Positions 26,268 to 36,938 are shown, counted from the first letter of the stretch. The stretch is DNA of 43,571 bases from Desulfomicrobium macestii (GCF_014873765.1 NZ_JADBGG010000035.1:1-43571), one strand, 5' to 3'. Numbers and translations: made by a program. The notes: generated by a model not told the origin, from the sequence alone.

Positions 26268-26480
26268 TCAGCGAATGATTTGTTTTGCCTTGTCCACCTG
26301 GCTTGGGGTCAGGTCGGCCGGCACCTTGTCCCTGCCCAGGGCCTTGCACACGATGTAGCGGGCGCACTGCTCGAAATCCCCTTGGCAGTACTTGCGTTTC
26401 ATCATGTTTGCCGTGCTTGGCATGTTTGCCATTTTATCATTGAAAAATAGACACTTGGTAGTCAACTCGCAATCGGGCAT
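26268..26480 (-). CDS. Small Cys-rich conserved-type protein
   Basis: This 70-aa soluble protein has five cysteines (C4, C10, C32, C39, C45) in the pattern C-x5-C...YC-x6-C-x5-C. It is not a zinc ribbon I can name. It resembles short proteins of unknown function from sulfate reducers that share the NDKMANMP and KALGRxKVPADL segments. The cysteine layout suggests metal or Fe-S binding, which is an inference. AGGAGG sits just upstream of the ATG. The gene precedes the ABM monooxygenase by 25 nt, so a redox or quinone-linked role is possible. Confidence 0.78.
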   Translation of the reverse strand: MPDCELTTKCLFFNDKMANMPSTANMMKRKYCQGDFEQCARYIVCKALGRDKVPADLTPSQVDKAKQIIR

Positions 26481-26701
26481 GTGTCCTCCTGATTTTTTTA
26501 TCGGTATCAGGCCCGGCCGGGTCTGCCAATAGGAATTGCCAGCCGGGTGATTCGCATTTGGCTTGCCTGGTGTATTTTGGAATAGAGTGTGGCCTGGAAT
26601 CAGCCTTGGCGATCTTGAACCAGGATGAGGAGGCAGGGGATGTGTTGCGAAATTTTTCGTTGACAGCCGGCTGTGCGGGGACTATTTCGTCGCTTAAATA
26701 G

Positions 26702-26715
26702 TTAGCCATGTCTAA
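26702..26715. promoter_or_regulatory. Palindromic operator-like site, copy 1 (TTAGCCATGTCTAA)
   Basis: TTAG and CTAA flank the 6-nt centre CCATGT. It differs by one base from copy 2, 126 bp away. Repetition of a palindrome in one intergenic region suggests binding of a dimeric regulator. The regulator is unknown. Confidence 0.5.
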
Positions 26716-26826
26716 TATGTTTGTACCGTTTAAAGTGTGGCTGATGAGCCGGTGCTTCTCTAGCTTAGGTGTTTAGGAGCGAGCATGGCCGGATGAAGAT
26801 TGGGCCCAGGAATTTTGTGAGGTCTG

Positions 26827-26850
26827 TATAATTAGCCATGACTAATTATA
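26827..26850. promoter_or_regulatory. Palindromic operator-like site, copy 2 (perfect 9-bp arms)
   Basis: TATAATTAG (26827-26835) and CTAATTATA (26842-26850) are perfect inverted arms around CCATGA. The core repeats copy 1. It lies 79 nt before the ORF at 26929 and could overlap that unit's promoter, as expected for a repressor site. Confidence 0.55.
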
Positions 26851-26928
26851 CGTCAGGCACACAAGAGGCGGACGCGGAACAGTTGTCCGCCGCAGCCGGG
26901 AGAACAAGAAAAGTGACAGGGAGGAAGC

Positions 26929-27132
26929 ATGTGTTTCAAGTTGGATAACGGTTCGGAGTTGTTTTCGGTTCAGGACATGCATCGTTTGCGCAAGAAATCG
27001 AGCGGAGCGATGGGGGCGCGGTCATGGGTGCTGGGCGCTTGCGGCGCTCATGACCGGGAGGTTTCGGCGGGTGGCGGCCTTCAGGGCTCAGACGAAGCTG
27101 ACGCGCCTGACGTGCGGGCCAGGAAAGGTTGA
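26929..27132 (+). CDS. Possible small protein ORF
   Basis: This frame encodes 67 aa. It is supported mainly by a strong GGGAGG just upstream of the ATG and by its place at the head of the unit that follows the palindromic sites. The first 25 residues look protein-like (MCFKLDNGSELFSVQDMHRL); the rest is Gly/Ala-rich low complexity, as GC-rich noncoding frames often are. No family is recognised. It may be a leader peptide, a small protein, or the remnant of a longer gene. Confidence 0.35.
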   Translation: MCFKLDNGSELFSVQDMHRLRKKSSGAMGARSWVLGACGAHDREVSAGGGLQGSDEADAPDVRARKG

Positions 27133-27161
27133 CAATACGAACAGTTGATCGGGGTTTGCTT

Positions 27162-27389
27162 ATGCATTGCAAGGGAATCGAATCGTTGCGCATTGAAATG
27201 TCCGAGGCCACGCTGACCCGGCTTTTGGCCGAGGGGCATCTGGGGGCCGCCGATTTGCGTTGCCTGGACCGGGCTTCCGGGCAGCGGCTGCGGCGTCTGT
27301 GTCTGAAGAGTTGCGTCTGGCGCAAGGCGGGGGGCGGATGCGCCGCGCCGGGAACTTGCCCGTATGGGAGAGAGGGATCGAAGTGCTGA
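27162..27389 (+). CDS. Small Cys-containing protein upstream of the GGDEF gene
   Basis: This 75-aa protein has seven cysteines (3, 34, 47, 51, 60, 66, 75). The stretch with LRIEMSEATLTRLLAEGHL and AADLRCLD is like small proteins of unknown function that I recall from Desulfovibrio. The Cys-rich tail could bind metal, which is an inference. Its stop lies inside the GTGCTGA that contains the start of the diguanylate cyclase gene, so the two are probably coupled. A TTG at 27129 is an alternative start; the ATG has only a weak site. Confidence 0.55.
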   Translation: MHCKGIESLRIEMSEATLTRLLAEGHLGAADLRCLDRASGQRLRRLCLKSCVWRKAGGGCAAPGTCPYGREGSKC

Positions 27390-28423
27390 AGTTTCGGCAG
27401 GACGGCCCGACCGTGCCGCTTCGAACTCCGGGACGCGAATCGCACCGGGGCGCTGCCTGGACCGAAGCGCGGTTCGGGGGAGGGCGTCAGGCATCCTGGC
27501 TGTCGCGCATCGGAATCGTCAGGCGGATGGCCCTGCTGCTGCTTGTCCTCGTGCTGCTGCCCATGGCCGCTATCCTGGCCCTGATCGAGTCCGGCATTGC
27601 CGTCGATCCTGTCAGCATGCTGGTTCTCGGCCTGGCCTTGGGGCTTGGCCTTTTGGCTCCGGTGAGCCGTGCCGGGGCCTTTTTTCTGGTCCTTCGCGAT
27701 CTGCGCGCCCTGAACGACTTCTGCTCGCAGATTCAAAAAGGCCGCTACGGAGCGCGCTTCGCGGTGGGCGCCGAAGGTGATGACGAGCATGAAATGCTGC
27801 GCCTGAGGCGCAACATGAACTGGATGGCCCATCACATCGAGTCCCAGACCAAGGCGCTGCGGGTACGGCTTGACGAAAGTGATCTGCGCAAACGCTTTTT
27901 CGAGGAGATGTCCTACCGCGATCCGCTGACCGGGCTTTACAACCGTCGCTATTTCGACCGCTTTCTGCCCGATGCCTTGCGCGATCCGTCACGAGGCGCT
28001 GGCGTTTTTCTGGCGCTCATCGATTGTGACGGATTCAAGCGGGTCAACGATACGCGGGGGCACCAGGCCGGTGACGAGGTGCTGGCGGCGCTGGGTCGGA
28101 TCATCGCCCAGTCGGTGCGGGAAGGCGTTGATGTCGGGTTCAGATTTGGAGGGGATGAGTTTGGCGTCATTTTCCGTGCTTTCGAATTTTCCGCCTGCCT
28201 GAAAGCGTGTGAGCGAATCCGCGTCCGCTTCGAGGCGGCCAATGACGCTGACTGCACGGTCTCCATCGGTCTTTGCGCATGGACTCCCGCGCGTGGATCG
28301 AGCGTGTCGGAGCTGGTGCATCATTGCGACAGCTGCCTCTACAGGGCCAAGGACCTGGGCGGAAACCAGGTTGTCACCGAACGAACTGAAGGGGCCGCCA
28401 CGGCTCCGTGCAGCCGCTTCTAG
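27383..28423 (+). CDS. Membrane diguanylate cyclase (GGDEF domain)
   Basis: This 346-aa protein makes cyclic di-GMP from two GTP. Two hydrophobic helices (about 50-70 and 78-105) are followed by a HAMP-like linker and a complete GGDEF domain (about 180-340) opening with DPLTGLYNRRYFD. The signature GGDEF is intact at 256-260, so activity is expected. The inhibitory I-site that normally reads RxxD five residues before the signature is EGVD here, so product inhibition may be lost. I choose the GTG at 27383 (GAGAGAGGG upstream, coupled to the previous ORF). The frame continues upstream, but only with unlikely protein. An HD-GYP gene follows 69 nt downstream on the same strand. Confidence 0.88.
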   Translation: MLKFRQDGPTVPLRTPGRESHRGAAWTEARFGGGRQASWLSRIGIVRRMALLLLVLVLLPMAAILALIESGIAVDPVSMLVLGLALGLGLLAPVSRAGAFFLVLRDLRALNDFCSQIQKGRYGARFAVGAEGDDEHEMLRLRRNMNWMAHHIESQTKALRVRLDESDLRKRFFEEMSYRDPLTGLYNRRYFDRFLPDALRDPSRGAGVFLALIDCDGFKRVNDTRGHQAGDEVLAALGRIIAQSVREGVDVGFRFGGDEFGVIFRAFEFSACLKACERIRVRFEAANDADCTVSIGLCAWTPARGSSVSELVHHCDSCLYRAKDLGGNQVVTERTEGAATAPCSRF

Positions 28424-28492
28424 GGCGCCGCCGGTTCAAACGTACACGGCCCGCGGGCCATCAATTCATCATTTCTTGATGTAAGGAAATAT

Positions 28493-29182
28493 ATGTTCAA
28501 TATTCTTGGGAGGTTGCCGAAGACGTCCGGGACGTTTCCGGGAACTGCCGGGCCTTGTGCTCCGTTGGTGCTGACCTTGCACCAGTTTGCCGAATCCCTG
28601 GGGCGGGCCGTGGACGCCAAAGACGCGTGGACCTGCGCCCATTCCGAGGAAGTGGCCGTTGTCAGTCAGATATTGGCCCTGAACATGGGCTTTACCCCCG
28701 CCCAGGCAGAGCTGGTCCATCTGGCCGGACATCTGCACGACATCGGCAAGATCGGCATCCCCGACGCCATTCTGCAAAAGGCCGGACCGCTGACGCGGGA
28801 GGAATTCGAGGTCATAAAACGCCATCCGCTCATCGGCGAGGCCATCGTGCAGCCGGTCAAGGCCCTGAACGGGCACAGCGGAGTGGCGCGCATGATCCGC
28901 CATCATCACGAGCGTTATGACGGTCTCGGCTATCCGGACGGATTGAGTGGATACGACATCCCCATGGGAGCGCGAATCCTGGCCGTGGCCGACAGCCTTT
29001 CGGCCATGATGCAGGAACGCCCCTACAAGGGGGCCATGAGCTTTGAACATGCCGAGGCCGAGATCATGGGCCAGGCTGGAAAAATGTATGATCCAAGGGT
29101 GGTCCGTGCGTTCCAGCAGGGACGCGACCAGGTCCTGTCCTGGATCGAGGGGATGCGCGGGGAGGTTCGTATCGCCGGTTGA
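28493..29182 (+). CDS. Stand-alone HD-GYP phosphodiesterase
   Basis: This 229-aa protein is nearly all HD-GYP domain, the type that hydrolyses cyclic di-GMP to pGpG or GMP. H82-D83 in HLHDIGKIGIPD, the HHHERYDGLGYPDGL motif with GYP at 146-148, and the later VADSLSAM segment give a full set of metal ligands. There is no sensor or receiver domain, so it may be controlled by partners or expression. TAAGGA precedes the ATG. It lies directly after the diguanylate cyclase gene and probably shares its transcript, pairing opposite activities. Confidence 0.9.
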   Translation: MFNILGRLPKTSGTFPGTAGPCAPLVLTLHQFAESLGRAVDAKDAWTCAHSEEVAVVSQILALNMGFTPAQAELVHLAGHLHDIGKIGIPDAILQKAGPLTREEFEVIKRHPLIGEAIVQPVKALNGHSGVARMIRHHHERYDGLGYPDGLSGYDIPMGARILAVADSLSAMMQERPYKGAMSFEHAEAEIMGQAGKMYDPRVVRAFQQGRDQVLSWIEGMRGEVRIAG

Positions 29183-29318
29183 GAGGTGAGGCGGACCATT
29201 TGCGGGATGAACGATATGCGGGGGCCAGACGCCCGCACCAGATGCCCGGGAGGCGCATTCATCGCCGGAGCGTGAAAAGTGGGCGGCTGCCTGTGGAGCA
29301 TCCGTGATTTTGGGGTGA

Positions 29319-30647
29319 TCAGATCAAGGTGTCGGCATCGTGCTGGAAATATCTCCAGGACATGTCGATGAGTTCGGCCTTGAGGTCGCTTCCGGTCTTG
29401 TGTGCGTAATGCTCGTACAGGGATTTGGCCATGCCCGCAAAGAGGTCCACGACCTCCGGGTCGAAATGCGTCCCGCGGCCCTGTTCCAGGATGTCAAGCG
29501 CTTCCCCGCAGCTGAGCGGTGCCTTGTATGGCCGGCGCGAGGTCAGGGCGTCGAAGACGTCGGCCACGGCGAAGATGCGTGCGGTCAGGGGGATCTCCTT
29601 TCCTTCCAGGCCGCCGGGGTAGCCTTCGCCGCCGAATTTTTCGTGGTGTCCGCCGACCACTTCGCGCGCCTCGCGCAGCCAGGTCGAGCGTGCGATGACG
29701 TCCAGACCGTGCCGGACATGGGTTTTCAAGATTTCAAATTCTTCCGGTGTGAGCCTGCCAGGCTTGAGCAGGATGTCGTCCCTGATGGCGATCTTGCCCA
29801 CGTCGTGCAGGAAGGCGCCCATGGTCAGGGCGCGCATCTGGGGCGTGCGCAGGTTAAGGGCCTCACCCATGCGCAGGGCGTACATGGTCACCCTGTAGTT
29901 GTGTTCGTCCGTGTCGCTGTCACGCTTGGCGACGATGCACCCGAGCAGCGACAGGGTCTCGAAGTTCGCGGCCTGCATGTTGCGGGAGAAGGCCACCAGC
30001 CGGTTGGTCAGGCGCAGCACGACCGGGTAGAGGATTCCGGTCGTGGCCAGGGTGATGAGCACCACGATGCCGGCGGTAAAGACGGATTTCCTTTTCATGG
30101 AGGTCACAACGGCCGGGGCCGGGATGAAAACGATCTCGGCCGTTCCCGCCTCGCCTCGCGCGGGATCCCCCAGGAGCAGCACGGCGTGGACCGCGAGAAG
30201 ATCCGCGATGCGCTTTGTCTCGACCCAGGGGAGTTCCGTGGATGCGGATGCTCCGTCCGCGTGGATTTGTTCCCAGACCGCCTGATGCTCGGCGAAAGTC
30301 GTGTCCAGGTATTCCCGTACTTCCGCTTTGTCCCGTCCGCTGAATTTGGCGTAAACGATCTTGCCGCGCGTGGTGAGCCGCCTCGTGGCGCCGAATTCGC
30401 CCAGGGCCCGGTCAAAGGCTGCCGCCGGTTTGGCGTCCGTCTGGGCTACGATCTCCCGGGTCCTTGCGACCAGTTCCCCGATGTCCGCCCGGGCCTCGGT
30501 CACGATTTCCTCTTTGAGCATGCGCTCTTCGGCCACGTAGGCGAAGACGGCCATGGCCACCGCGATGACCGTGGCCATGATGGCCAGTCTGGCGACAAGG
30601 GTGCGGCGTACGTAGGTGACAAGGGGAACGTTGCGCGAGGAAAACAT
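29319..30647 (-). CDS. Membrane HD-GYP phosphodiesterase with extracytoplasmic sensor region
   Basis: In this 442-aa protein one membrane helix (about 18-38), a periplasmic domain of about 150 residues and a second helix (about 189-213) precede a complete HD-GYP domain. HD lies at 281-282 and GYP at 342-344, with FAVADVFDALTSRRPYK after them, so cyclic di-GMP hydrolysis is expected. The frame is open further upstream, but the ATG at 30647 has GGAGGAAGG ideally spaced. The sensor ligand is unknown. The gene is convergent with the stand-alone HD-GYP gene and separated from the YitT gene by a strong terminator. Confidence 0.9.
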   Translation of the reverse strand: MFSSRNVPLVTYVRRTLVARLAIMATVIAVAMAVFAYVAEERMLKEEIVTEARADIGELVARTREIVAQTDAKPAAAFDRALGEFGATRRLTTRGKIVYAKFSGRDKAEVREYLDTTFAEHQAVWEQIHADGASASTELPWVETKRIADLLAVHAVLLLGDPARGEAGTAEIVFIPAPAVVTSMKRKSVFTAGIVVLITLATTGILYPVVLRLTNRLVAFSRNMQAANFETLSLLGCIVAKRDSDTDEHNYRVTMYALRMGEALNLRTPQMRALTMGAFLHDVGKIAIRDDILLKPGRLTPEEFEILKTHVRHGLDVIARSTWLREAREVVGGHHEKFGGEGYPGGLEGKEIPLTARIFAVADVFDALTSRRPYKAPLSCGEALDILEQGRGTHFDPEVVDLFAGMAKSLYEHYAHKTGSDLKAELIDMSWRYFQHDADTLI

Positions 30648-30744
30648 GCCTTCCTCCGAAGGTCGGTTCATGAGGGCGCGGGGGCGCGATGATGCAAGGG
30701 CGTATGTACCCGCTCTGCTGGTCGATGTCATGCCCTGTTATGCG

Positions 30745-30786
30745 CAAAAAAGCCCCCGATTGCACGCATCGCGGCAACGGGGGGCT
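30745..30786 (-). terminator. Terminator after the ablA-ablB-YitT operon
   Basis: On the minus strand AGCCCCCCG pairs with CGGGGGCT (one bulge) across an inner stem-loop, and a run of six T follows. It lies about 40 nt past the YitT stop. Confidence 0.85.
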
Positions 30787-30825
30787 GTAGGGATGTATAA
30801 GTCTGTTTGTGGGCGTTTTTCGTGG

Positions 30826-31713
30826 TCAGTAGATCTTGCGCTTGGAGAAACTCGAACCCAGCACCGTGAAGGTGTTCTCGACGATGAAGAGGGCCTGCGG
30901 GTCGTGGGTGAAGGTGATCTCTTCGAGTTTCTTGAGTTGGATGTTGTTGACCACGGTCATGAGCACGTTCTTTTCGCGTTTGCTGAACGCGCCCATGCCT
31001 TTCAGGAAGGTGGCGCTTTGCTTCAGGGAGTCGAGGATACTCTGGCTGATGGCTTCGGAATGATCGGAGATGATGAAGACGACCTTGCGCTGCGAAAAGA
31101 GCGAGAGGGTCTGTTCGACCATGACCGAGGAGATGAAGACCAGGATCAGGGATACGATGACCAGATCGACGGGCATGATCGTCAGGCACAGGAGGAACAG
31201 CCCGAGATTGAAGCCGAAATAGACCTTGCCCACGCCGATGTTGTAATTCTGGAAGAGATAGACCGCCAGGATATCCAGCCCCCCTCCCGACCCCAGTGAA
31301 CGCAGGATGAGACCGCCGCCGAGGCCGTTCAGCACGCCGCAGGCAACGGCCGCGTAGAATTGGTCATGGATCTCGACGGTGACGTTCATGAGCTCGAAAG
31401 CCACGGTCATGACCACCAGACCATAGAGGCTGTAGAGCACGAAACGGGGACTGAGCTTGTACCAGCCCAGGATGAAGGCGGGCAGGTTGATCAGAAAGAA
31501 GAGGATGCCCGGGGTCAGCCATCCCGTCGAATAATAGATGAGCGCGCCCACGCCGAAAAAACCGCCCGGTATGAACTGCTGGGGAATGGCGATGCCTTTC
31601 ATGGCGAAGGCGCACAGGAGCGCTCCGCTGGTGATCAGAAAGAGGTTCCAGCGGATGGAGTAAGCCAGATCAAAGCGTTTTATCACGGGCCTCAAGGGGT
31701 TTGTACCAGACAT
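30826..31713 (-). CDS. YitT-family membrane protein
   Basis: This 295-aa protein has five or six membrane helices in the first 200 residues (the YitT/DUF161 region, with GGFFGVGALIYYSTG and the GGGLDILAVYL segment). A cytoplasmic C-terminal DUF2179-type domain follows (about 210-290, ending in VENTFTVLGSSFSKRKIY). The function of the family is not established. Its start lies inside the ablB gene (44-nt overlap from the ATG; a GTG at 31686 with TTGAGG upstream would give 17 nt), so it is translationally tied to the N-acetyl-beta-lysine genes. A transport or osmosensing role for that solute is a plausible inference. Confidence 0.9.
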   Translation of the reverse strand: MSGTNPLRPVIKRFDLAYSIRWNLFLITSGALLCAFAMKGIAIPQQFIPGGFFGVGALIYYSTGWLTPGILFFLINLPAFILGWYKLSPRFVLYSLYGLVVMTVAFELMNVTVEIHDQFYAAVACGVLNGLGGGLILRSLGSGGGLDILAVYLFQNYNIGVGKVYFGFNLGLFLLCLTIMPVDLVIVSLILVFISSVMVEQTLSLFSQRKVVFIISDHSEAISQSILDSLKQSATFLKGMGAFSKREKNVLMTVVNNIQLKKLEEITFTHDPQALFIVENTFTVLGSSFSKRKIY

Positions 31714-32527
31714 TCATGCTCTCAAGATCGCCTTTGATCTGGGTGTTGTTGGGCAAAGTTCCGGCGAAGGAGTATCCCTGCCGGGCGAAAACGATGTTCA
31801 TGCCGGTGGCATGAGCCCGGGCGATGGTATAGGCGGTGTCGATTCCGGCTTTTGCCATCTCCTTTTCCATGTGCGCCAGGAGAATGCAGGCCAGCCCCTT
31901 GCCGCGGTTTTCAGCCAGCGTGGCGAAGTCGGTCATTTCCACGTTCCCGGAGGAGCAATCCATTTCAGCCGAGGCCAGGGCTGTCAAGTTTCCCTCGGCG
32001 TCGCGCACGCCGAAGTAACGCACATGTGATTCCATTGTTGAGAGAAGGTAGTCTTCATCATCAATGGGGAAGGGATAGGTTTCGAAGACACGGTGGTAGA
32101 GGCCTGCCATGGCCTTTGCGTCTTCGGGCTTCATGGCTCCGATGGTCCAGCCCTCGGGCAGGGTGCGTCCATTTTGCACGCTCTGCTCCCTGGCGGTGCT
32201 GAGCACCTCCTGCACCAGCTTCGGGCTGCGGATGACGGAGCGTTCGCGCTTGGGGTATTTGGCCATGAAGCAGCCGTCCTGGCTGCCGTTGAACATGTTC
32301 GGGACCCTGGCTTCGACCTTGAAGCCCTGAGCCCTGAACCAGCCCTCGGCCGGTCCGGGCACCTTGGCGAAGAGCTTGGTGTAGCCGTTGGTCGAGGCCA
32401 ACTGTTCCATGAAGCGGATGATGCGCGGCACATCCGGGGACGCCAGTTTCATCAGATAGACACGGTCGCTGGCCGGTCCGTGCTGGAGCAGGGCTCCTGT
32501 CATGCGGATCATGCTGTCAGGCTGCAT
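31670..32527 (-). CDS. ablB: Beta-lysine N6-acetyltransferase
   Basis: This 285-aa GNAT-family enzyme acetylates beta-lysine (made by AblA) to N-epsilon-acetyl-beta-lysine, a compatible solute of methanogens and some bacteria. The C-terminal GNAT fold (about 140-270) has the acetyl-CoA loop [16 protein letters not shown]. The N-terminal part with [21 protein letters not shown] matches AblB proteins. The identification is strengthened by its position immediately after ablA with an 11-nt overlap. Such operons are usually induced by salt. Confidence 0.92.
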   Translation of the reverse strand: MQPDSMIRMTGALLQHGPASDRVYLMKLASPDVPRIIRFMEQLASTNGYTKLFAKVPGPAEGWFRAQGFKVEARVPNMFNGSQDGCFMAKYPKRERSVIRSPKLVQEVLSTAREQSVQNGRTLPEGWTIGAMKPEDAKAMAGLYHRVFETYPFPIDDEDYLLSTMESHVRYFGVRDAEGNLTALASAEMDCSSGNVEMTDFATLAENRGKGLACILLAHMEKEMAKAGIDTAYTIARAHATGMNIVFARQGYSFAGTLPNNTQIKGDLESMNVWYKPLEARDKTL

Positions 32528-33830
32528 CAGTGCGCCTCCCTATGCGTTCGTTCTCCTCGGGGGTGAGGCTCTGGGTGTCGTCCCAGTCGGCCAGCAGGCT
32601 CTCGATGCCGATGGCCTTCTCCTCGGCGTCGGCCTCCCGCAACTGCAGGTTGCAGGATTTGCATTCCCGGTCGCAGTAGGTCGGCTCGTAGTGGGCCGGC
32701 TCGTGGTAGGTGGTGATGACGCCCTCGTAGTTGCGCAGCACGACCTTGTTCGCGGTCCAGGAGATGATGTAGTTGGGCATGAGCGGGATCTTGCCGCCGC
32801 CCCCCGGAGCATCGACCACGTAGGTCGGAATGGAGAAGCCGCTGGTGTGGCCGCGCAGGCTCTCAAGGATCTCGATGCCCTTGCCGATGGGCGTGCGAAA
32901 ATGGGTCAGGCCCTCGGACAGATCGCACTGATACAGATAGTAGGGACGCACCCTGTTGCGCACCAGCTTGTGGTTCAGGACCTTGATCAGGCGCGGGCAG
33001 TCGTTCACTCCGGCCAGGAGCACGCTCTGGTTGCCAAGGGGAATGCCTGCATTGGCCAGCTTGGCCAGGGCCTGCTTGGATGAGGCCGTGATCTCCGCCG
33101 GATGATTGAAATGCGTGTTGATCCAGAGCGGATGATGCTTCTTGAGCATCTCGACCAGATCATCGGTGATGCGGTACGGCAGAACCACCGGGGTGCGGGT
33201 GCCGATACGCACGACTTCGACGTGTTCGATGCCGCCGATCTCGGTCAGAAGCCAGTCGAGCATGTCGTCGGAGAGCAGAAAGGGGTCGCCTCCGGACAGG
33301 AGCACGTCACGCACCTGCGGAGTGTTCCTGATGTATTCGATGCCCTGGCGCAGATCGTCGCGGCTCGGGATGGAGTCACGGTCGCCGACCTTGCGCTTGC
33401 GGGTGCAGTGGCGGCAATACATGGCGCAGGTGTTGCTGACATGCAGCAGTACCCGGTCCGGGTAGCGGTGGGTCAGGCCGGGCACGGGGGAATCCTCGTC
33501 CTCGTGCAGGGGGTCGCTCATGTCGTGGCTTTCGATGCGCAGCTCGTCGGTGGAGGGAAACGCCTGCATGAACACGGGATCGTTGCGATAGTCCTTGGGA
33601 TCGATCAGGGACAGATAGTATGGAGTAATGGCCATGGGAAACTTTTCAGTGGTGTTTTTGAGCGCAGCCCGCTCCTTCTCGGTAAATCGGATGCCGAGCA
33701 GGCGCTCGACCCCTTCGATGCTTTTGATGCTGTTGCGCACGTGCCACTTCCAATCCGTCCAGTTGGAACGGGTGGCGTCTTCCGCAATGATCTTTGCCAG
33801 GCGACGCTGGTTTTCAGAATATATTTGCAT
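32517..33830 (-). CDS. ablA: Lysine 2,3-aminomutase
   Basis: This 437-aa radical-SAM, PLP-dependent enzyme converts L-lysine to beta-lysine. The cluster motif CAMYCRHC (C135, C139, C142) binds [4Fe-4S]. LSGGDP and the PLP lysine K347 in GGGGKIP are present. The zinc-site cysteines include C278 and the C-terminal CDRECKSC. Length and domains match the KamA/AblA family. With ablB directly downstream, the role is osmolyte synthesis rather than lysine fermentation. AAGGAGAT precedes the ATG. An AT-rich 380-nt region upstream should hold the promoter. Confidence 0.95.
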   Translation of the reverse strand: MQIYSENQRRLAKIIAEDATRSNWTDWKWHVRNSIKSIEGVERLLGIRFTEKERAALKNTTEKFPMAITPYYLSLIDPKDYRNDPVFMQAFPSTDELRIESHDMSDPLHEDEDSPVPGLTHRYPDRVLLHVSNTCAMYCRHCTRKRKVGDRDSIPSRDDLRQGIEYIRNTPQVRDVLLSGGDPFLLSDDMLDWLLTEIGGIEHVEVVRIGTRTPVVLPYRITDDLVEMLKKHHPLWINTHFNHPAEITASSKQALAKLANAGIPLGNQSVLLAGVNDCPRLIKVLNHKLVRNRVRPYYLYQCDLSEGLTHFRTPIGKGIEILESLRGHTSGFSIPTYVVDAPGGGGKIPLMPNYIISWTANKVVLRNYEGVITTYHEPAHYEPTYCDRECKSCNLQLREADAEEKAIGIESLLADWDDTQSLTPEENERIGRRTDAA

Positions 33831-34210
33831 TGGATCTCCTTCTCCGCGACATTTTCTTTCTGAATGATATCCAGAAAAAAATATTTGAGAATTACAGTGT
33901 GTGATTGACGGGTCGGAAAAAAGTCAAAGACAAAGCAGCTCTTTTAAAAAAGAACCAAGTTCTGCTATCTGCAGAAATTTGTAATGATTTAAATGAAGCT
34001 TTTTTTGGTCGCGGGATTGGCAATTTAGATCATGTAAAATATTTCTGATCAAGGGGATGCGAGGGTTGTGTTTCGGGTACGCGGGTGTACCCGACAGGAG
34101 GGCGTGTATTTTTCGGTGAGCAATGGATTTGCTTGCGAGGTCGCAAGCGCGTTTCAGAGTGCGGGAACCCGGAGCCGGCCGTGTCCGAAGCGGCCGGCCC
34201 CGGGAAGAAG
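33831..34210. other. Intergenic region between ppsA and ablA
   Basis: This 380-nt stretch has no gene that I can support. Positions 33840-34050 are clearly AT-rich and must include the ablA promoter. A short palindrome TTCTGC/GCAGAA lies at 33960-33976. Positions 34074-34204 are GC-rich and carry three consecutive hairpins (listed separately). I see no clear sigma-54 or riboswitch signature. Confidence 0.6.
34074..34204. other. Three consecutive hairpins downstream of ppsA
   Basis: Perfect 7-bp stems CGGGTAC/GTACCCG (34074-34093) and GCTTGCG/CGCAAGC (34131-34148) are followed by a long GC-rich stem at 34168-34204 (CCCGG and GCCGGCCG arms). The last lies 7 nt beyond the ppsA stop and may end or stabilise its mRNA, though no T run follows. 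Confidence 0.5.
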
Positions 34211-36622
<2,412 letters not shown>

Positions 36623-36808
36623 GGCAGTCCTCCTTGGGGCGCAAAAGGGGTATGATCACGTCTCTTTATCCATCTCACGGCAATGTGAATTGTGCAACTC
36701 AGGATGTGCTTTAAGGCAGGCTGGATGGATGAAACGGATGCCTGCGTGCAGGTTTTCATCGGGATTTTTCTGGTTCCAACAATCTGGAATGAAAGAAAAT
36801 AATTCGAT

Positions 36809-36827
36809 TGTTACCGTTCTGTGACAG
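36809..36827 (-). promoter_or_regulatory. PHO-box-like site facing ppsA
   Basis: On the minus strand the sequence CTGTCACAGAACGGTAACA matches most positions of the PhoB consensus (CTGTCATA repeats in an 11-bp period), the first repeat better than the second. It lies about 190 nt before ppsA, with a T/A-rich -10-like stretch 7 nt further on. Weaker than the plus-strand copy. Confidence 0.35.
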
Positions 36828-36899
36828 TTTTGTTTCCGAATCGTAAAAAAACTTTTCTTAACGCCCAAGATGCTCTACAGAGGTGCGGGTTTCGCGTCT

Positions 36900-36936
36900 T
36901 TGTCATACAACCGTCACAAAAACTCCCATGGATAAT
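36900..36936 (+). promoter_or_regulatory. PHO box and -10 element of the Na/Pi cotransporter gene
   Basis: TTGTCATACAACCGTCACA (36900-36918) matches about 15 of 19 positions of the PhoB-binding consensus. GATAAT (36931-36936), a near-perfect -10, follows after 12 nt, the layout of PhoB-activated promoters where the box replaces the -35. Phosphate regulation is expected from the product. Confidence 0.65.
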
Positions 36937-36938
36937 CT

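Larger units (their letters stand above)
26481..26928. other. Long intergenic region with operator-like palindromes
   Basis: These 448 nt separate the divergent Cys-rich gene and the next plus-strand ORF. I see no convincing gene. The short minus-strand frame starting at the first palindrome (26709) has no ribosome-binding site and overlaps the Cys-rich gene. The stretch around 26690-26850 is more AT-rich than its surroundings and contains two copies of the same 14-bp palindromic site. It probably holds the promoters of both divergent units. Confidence 0.6.

Noticed and set aside
26437-26709. 90-codon minus-strand frame starting at the first palindrome
   Set aside because: There is no ribosome-binding site, it has an unusual composition, and it overlaps the Cys-rich gene, which has a perfect AGGAGG.
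27081-27494. 137-codon minus-strand frame opposite the small Cys gene
   Set aside because: It is an Arg/Pro/Ser-rich shadow of the plus-strand genes without a start signal.
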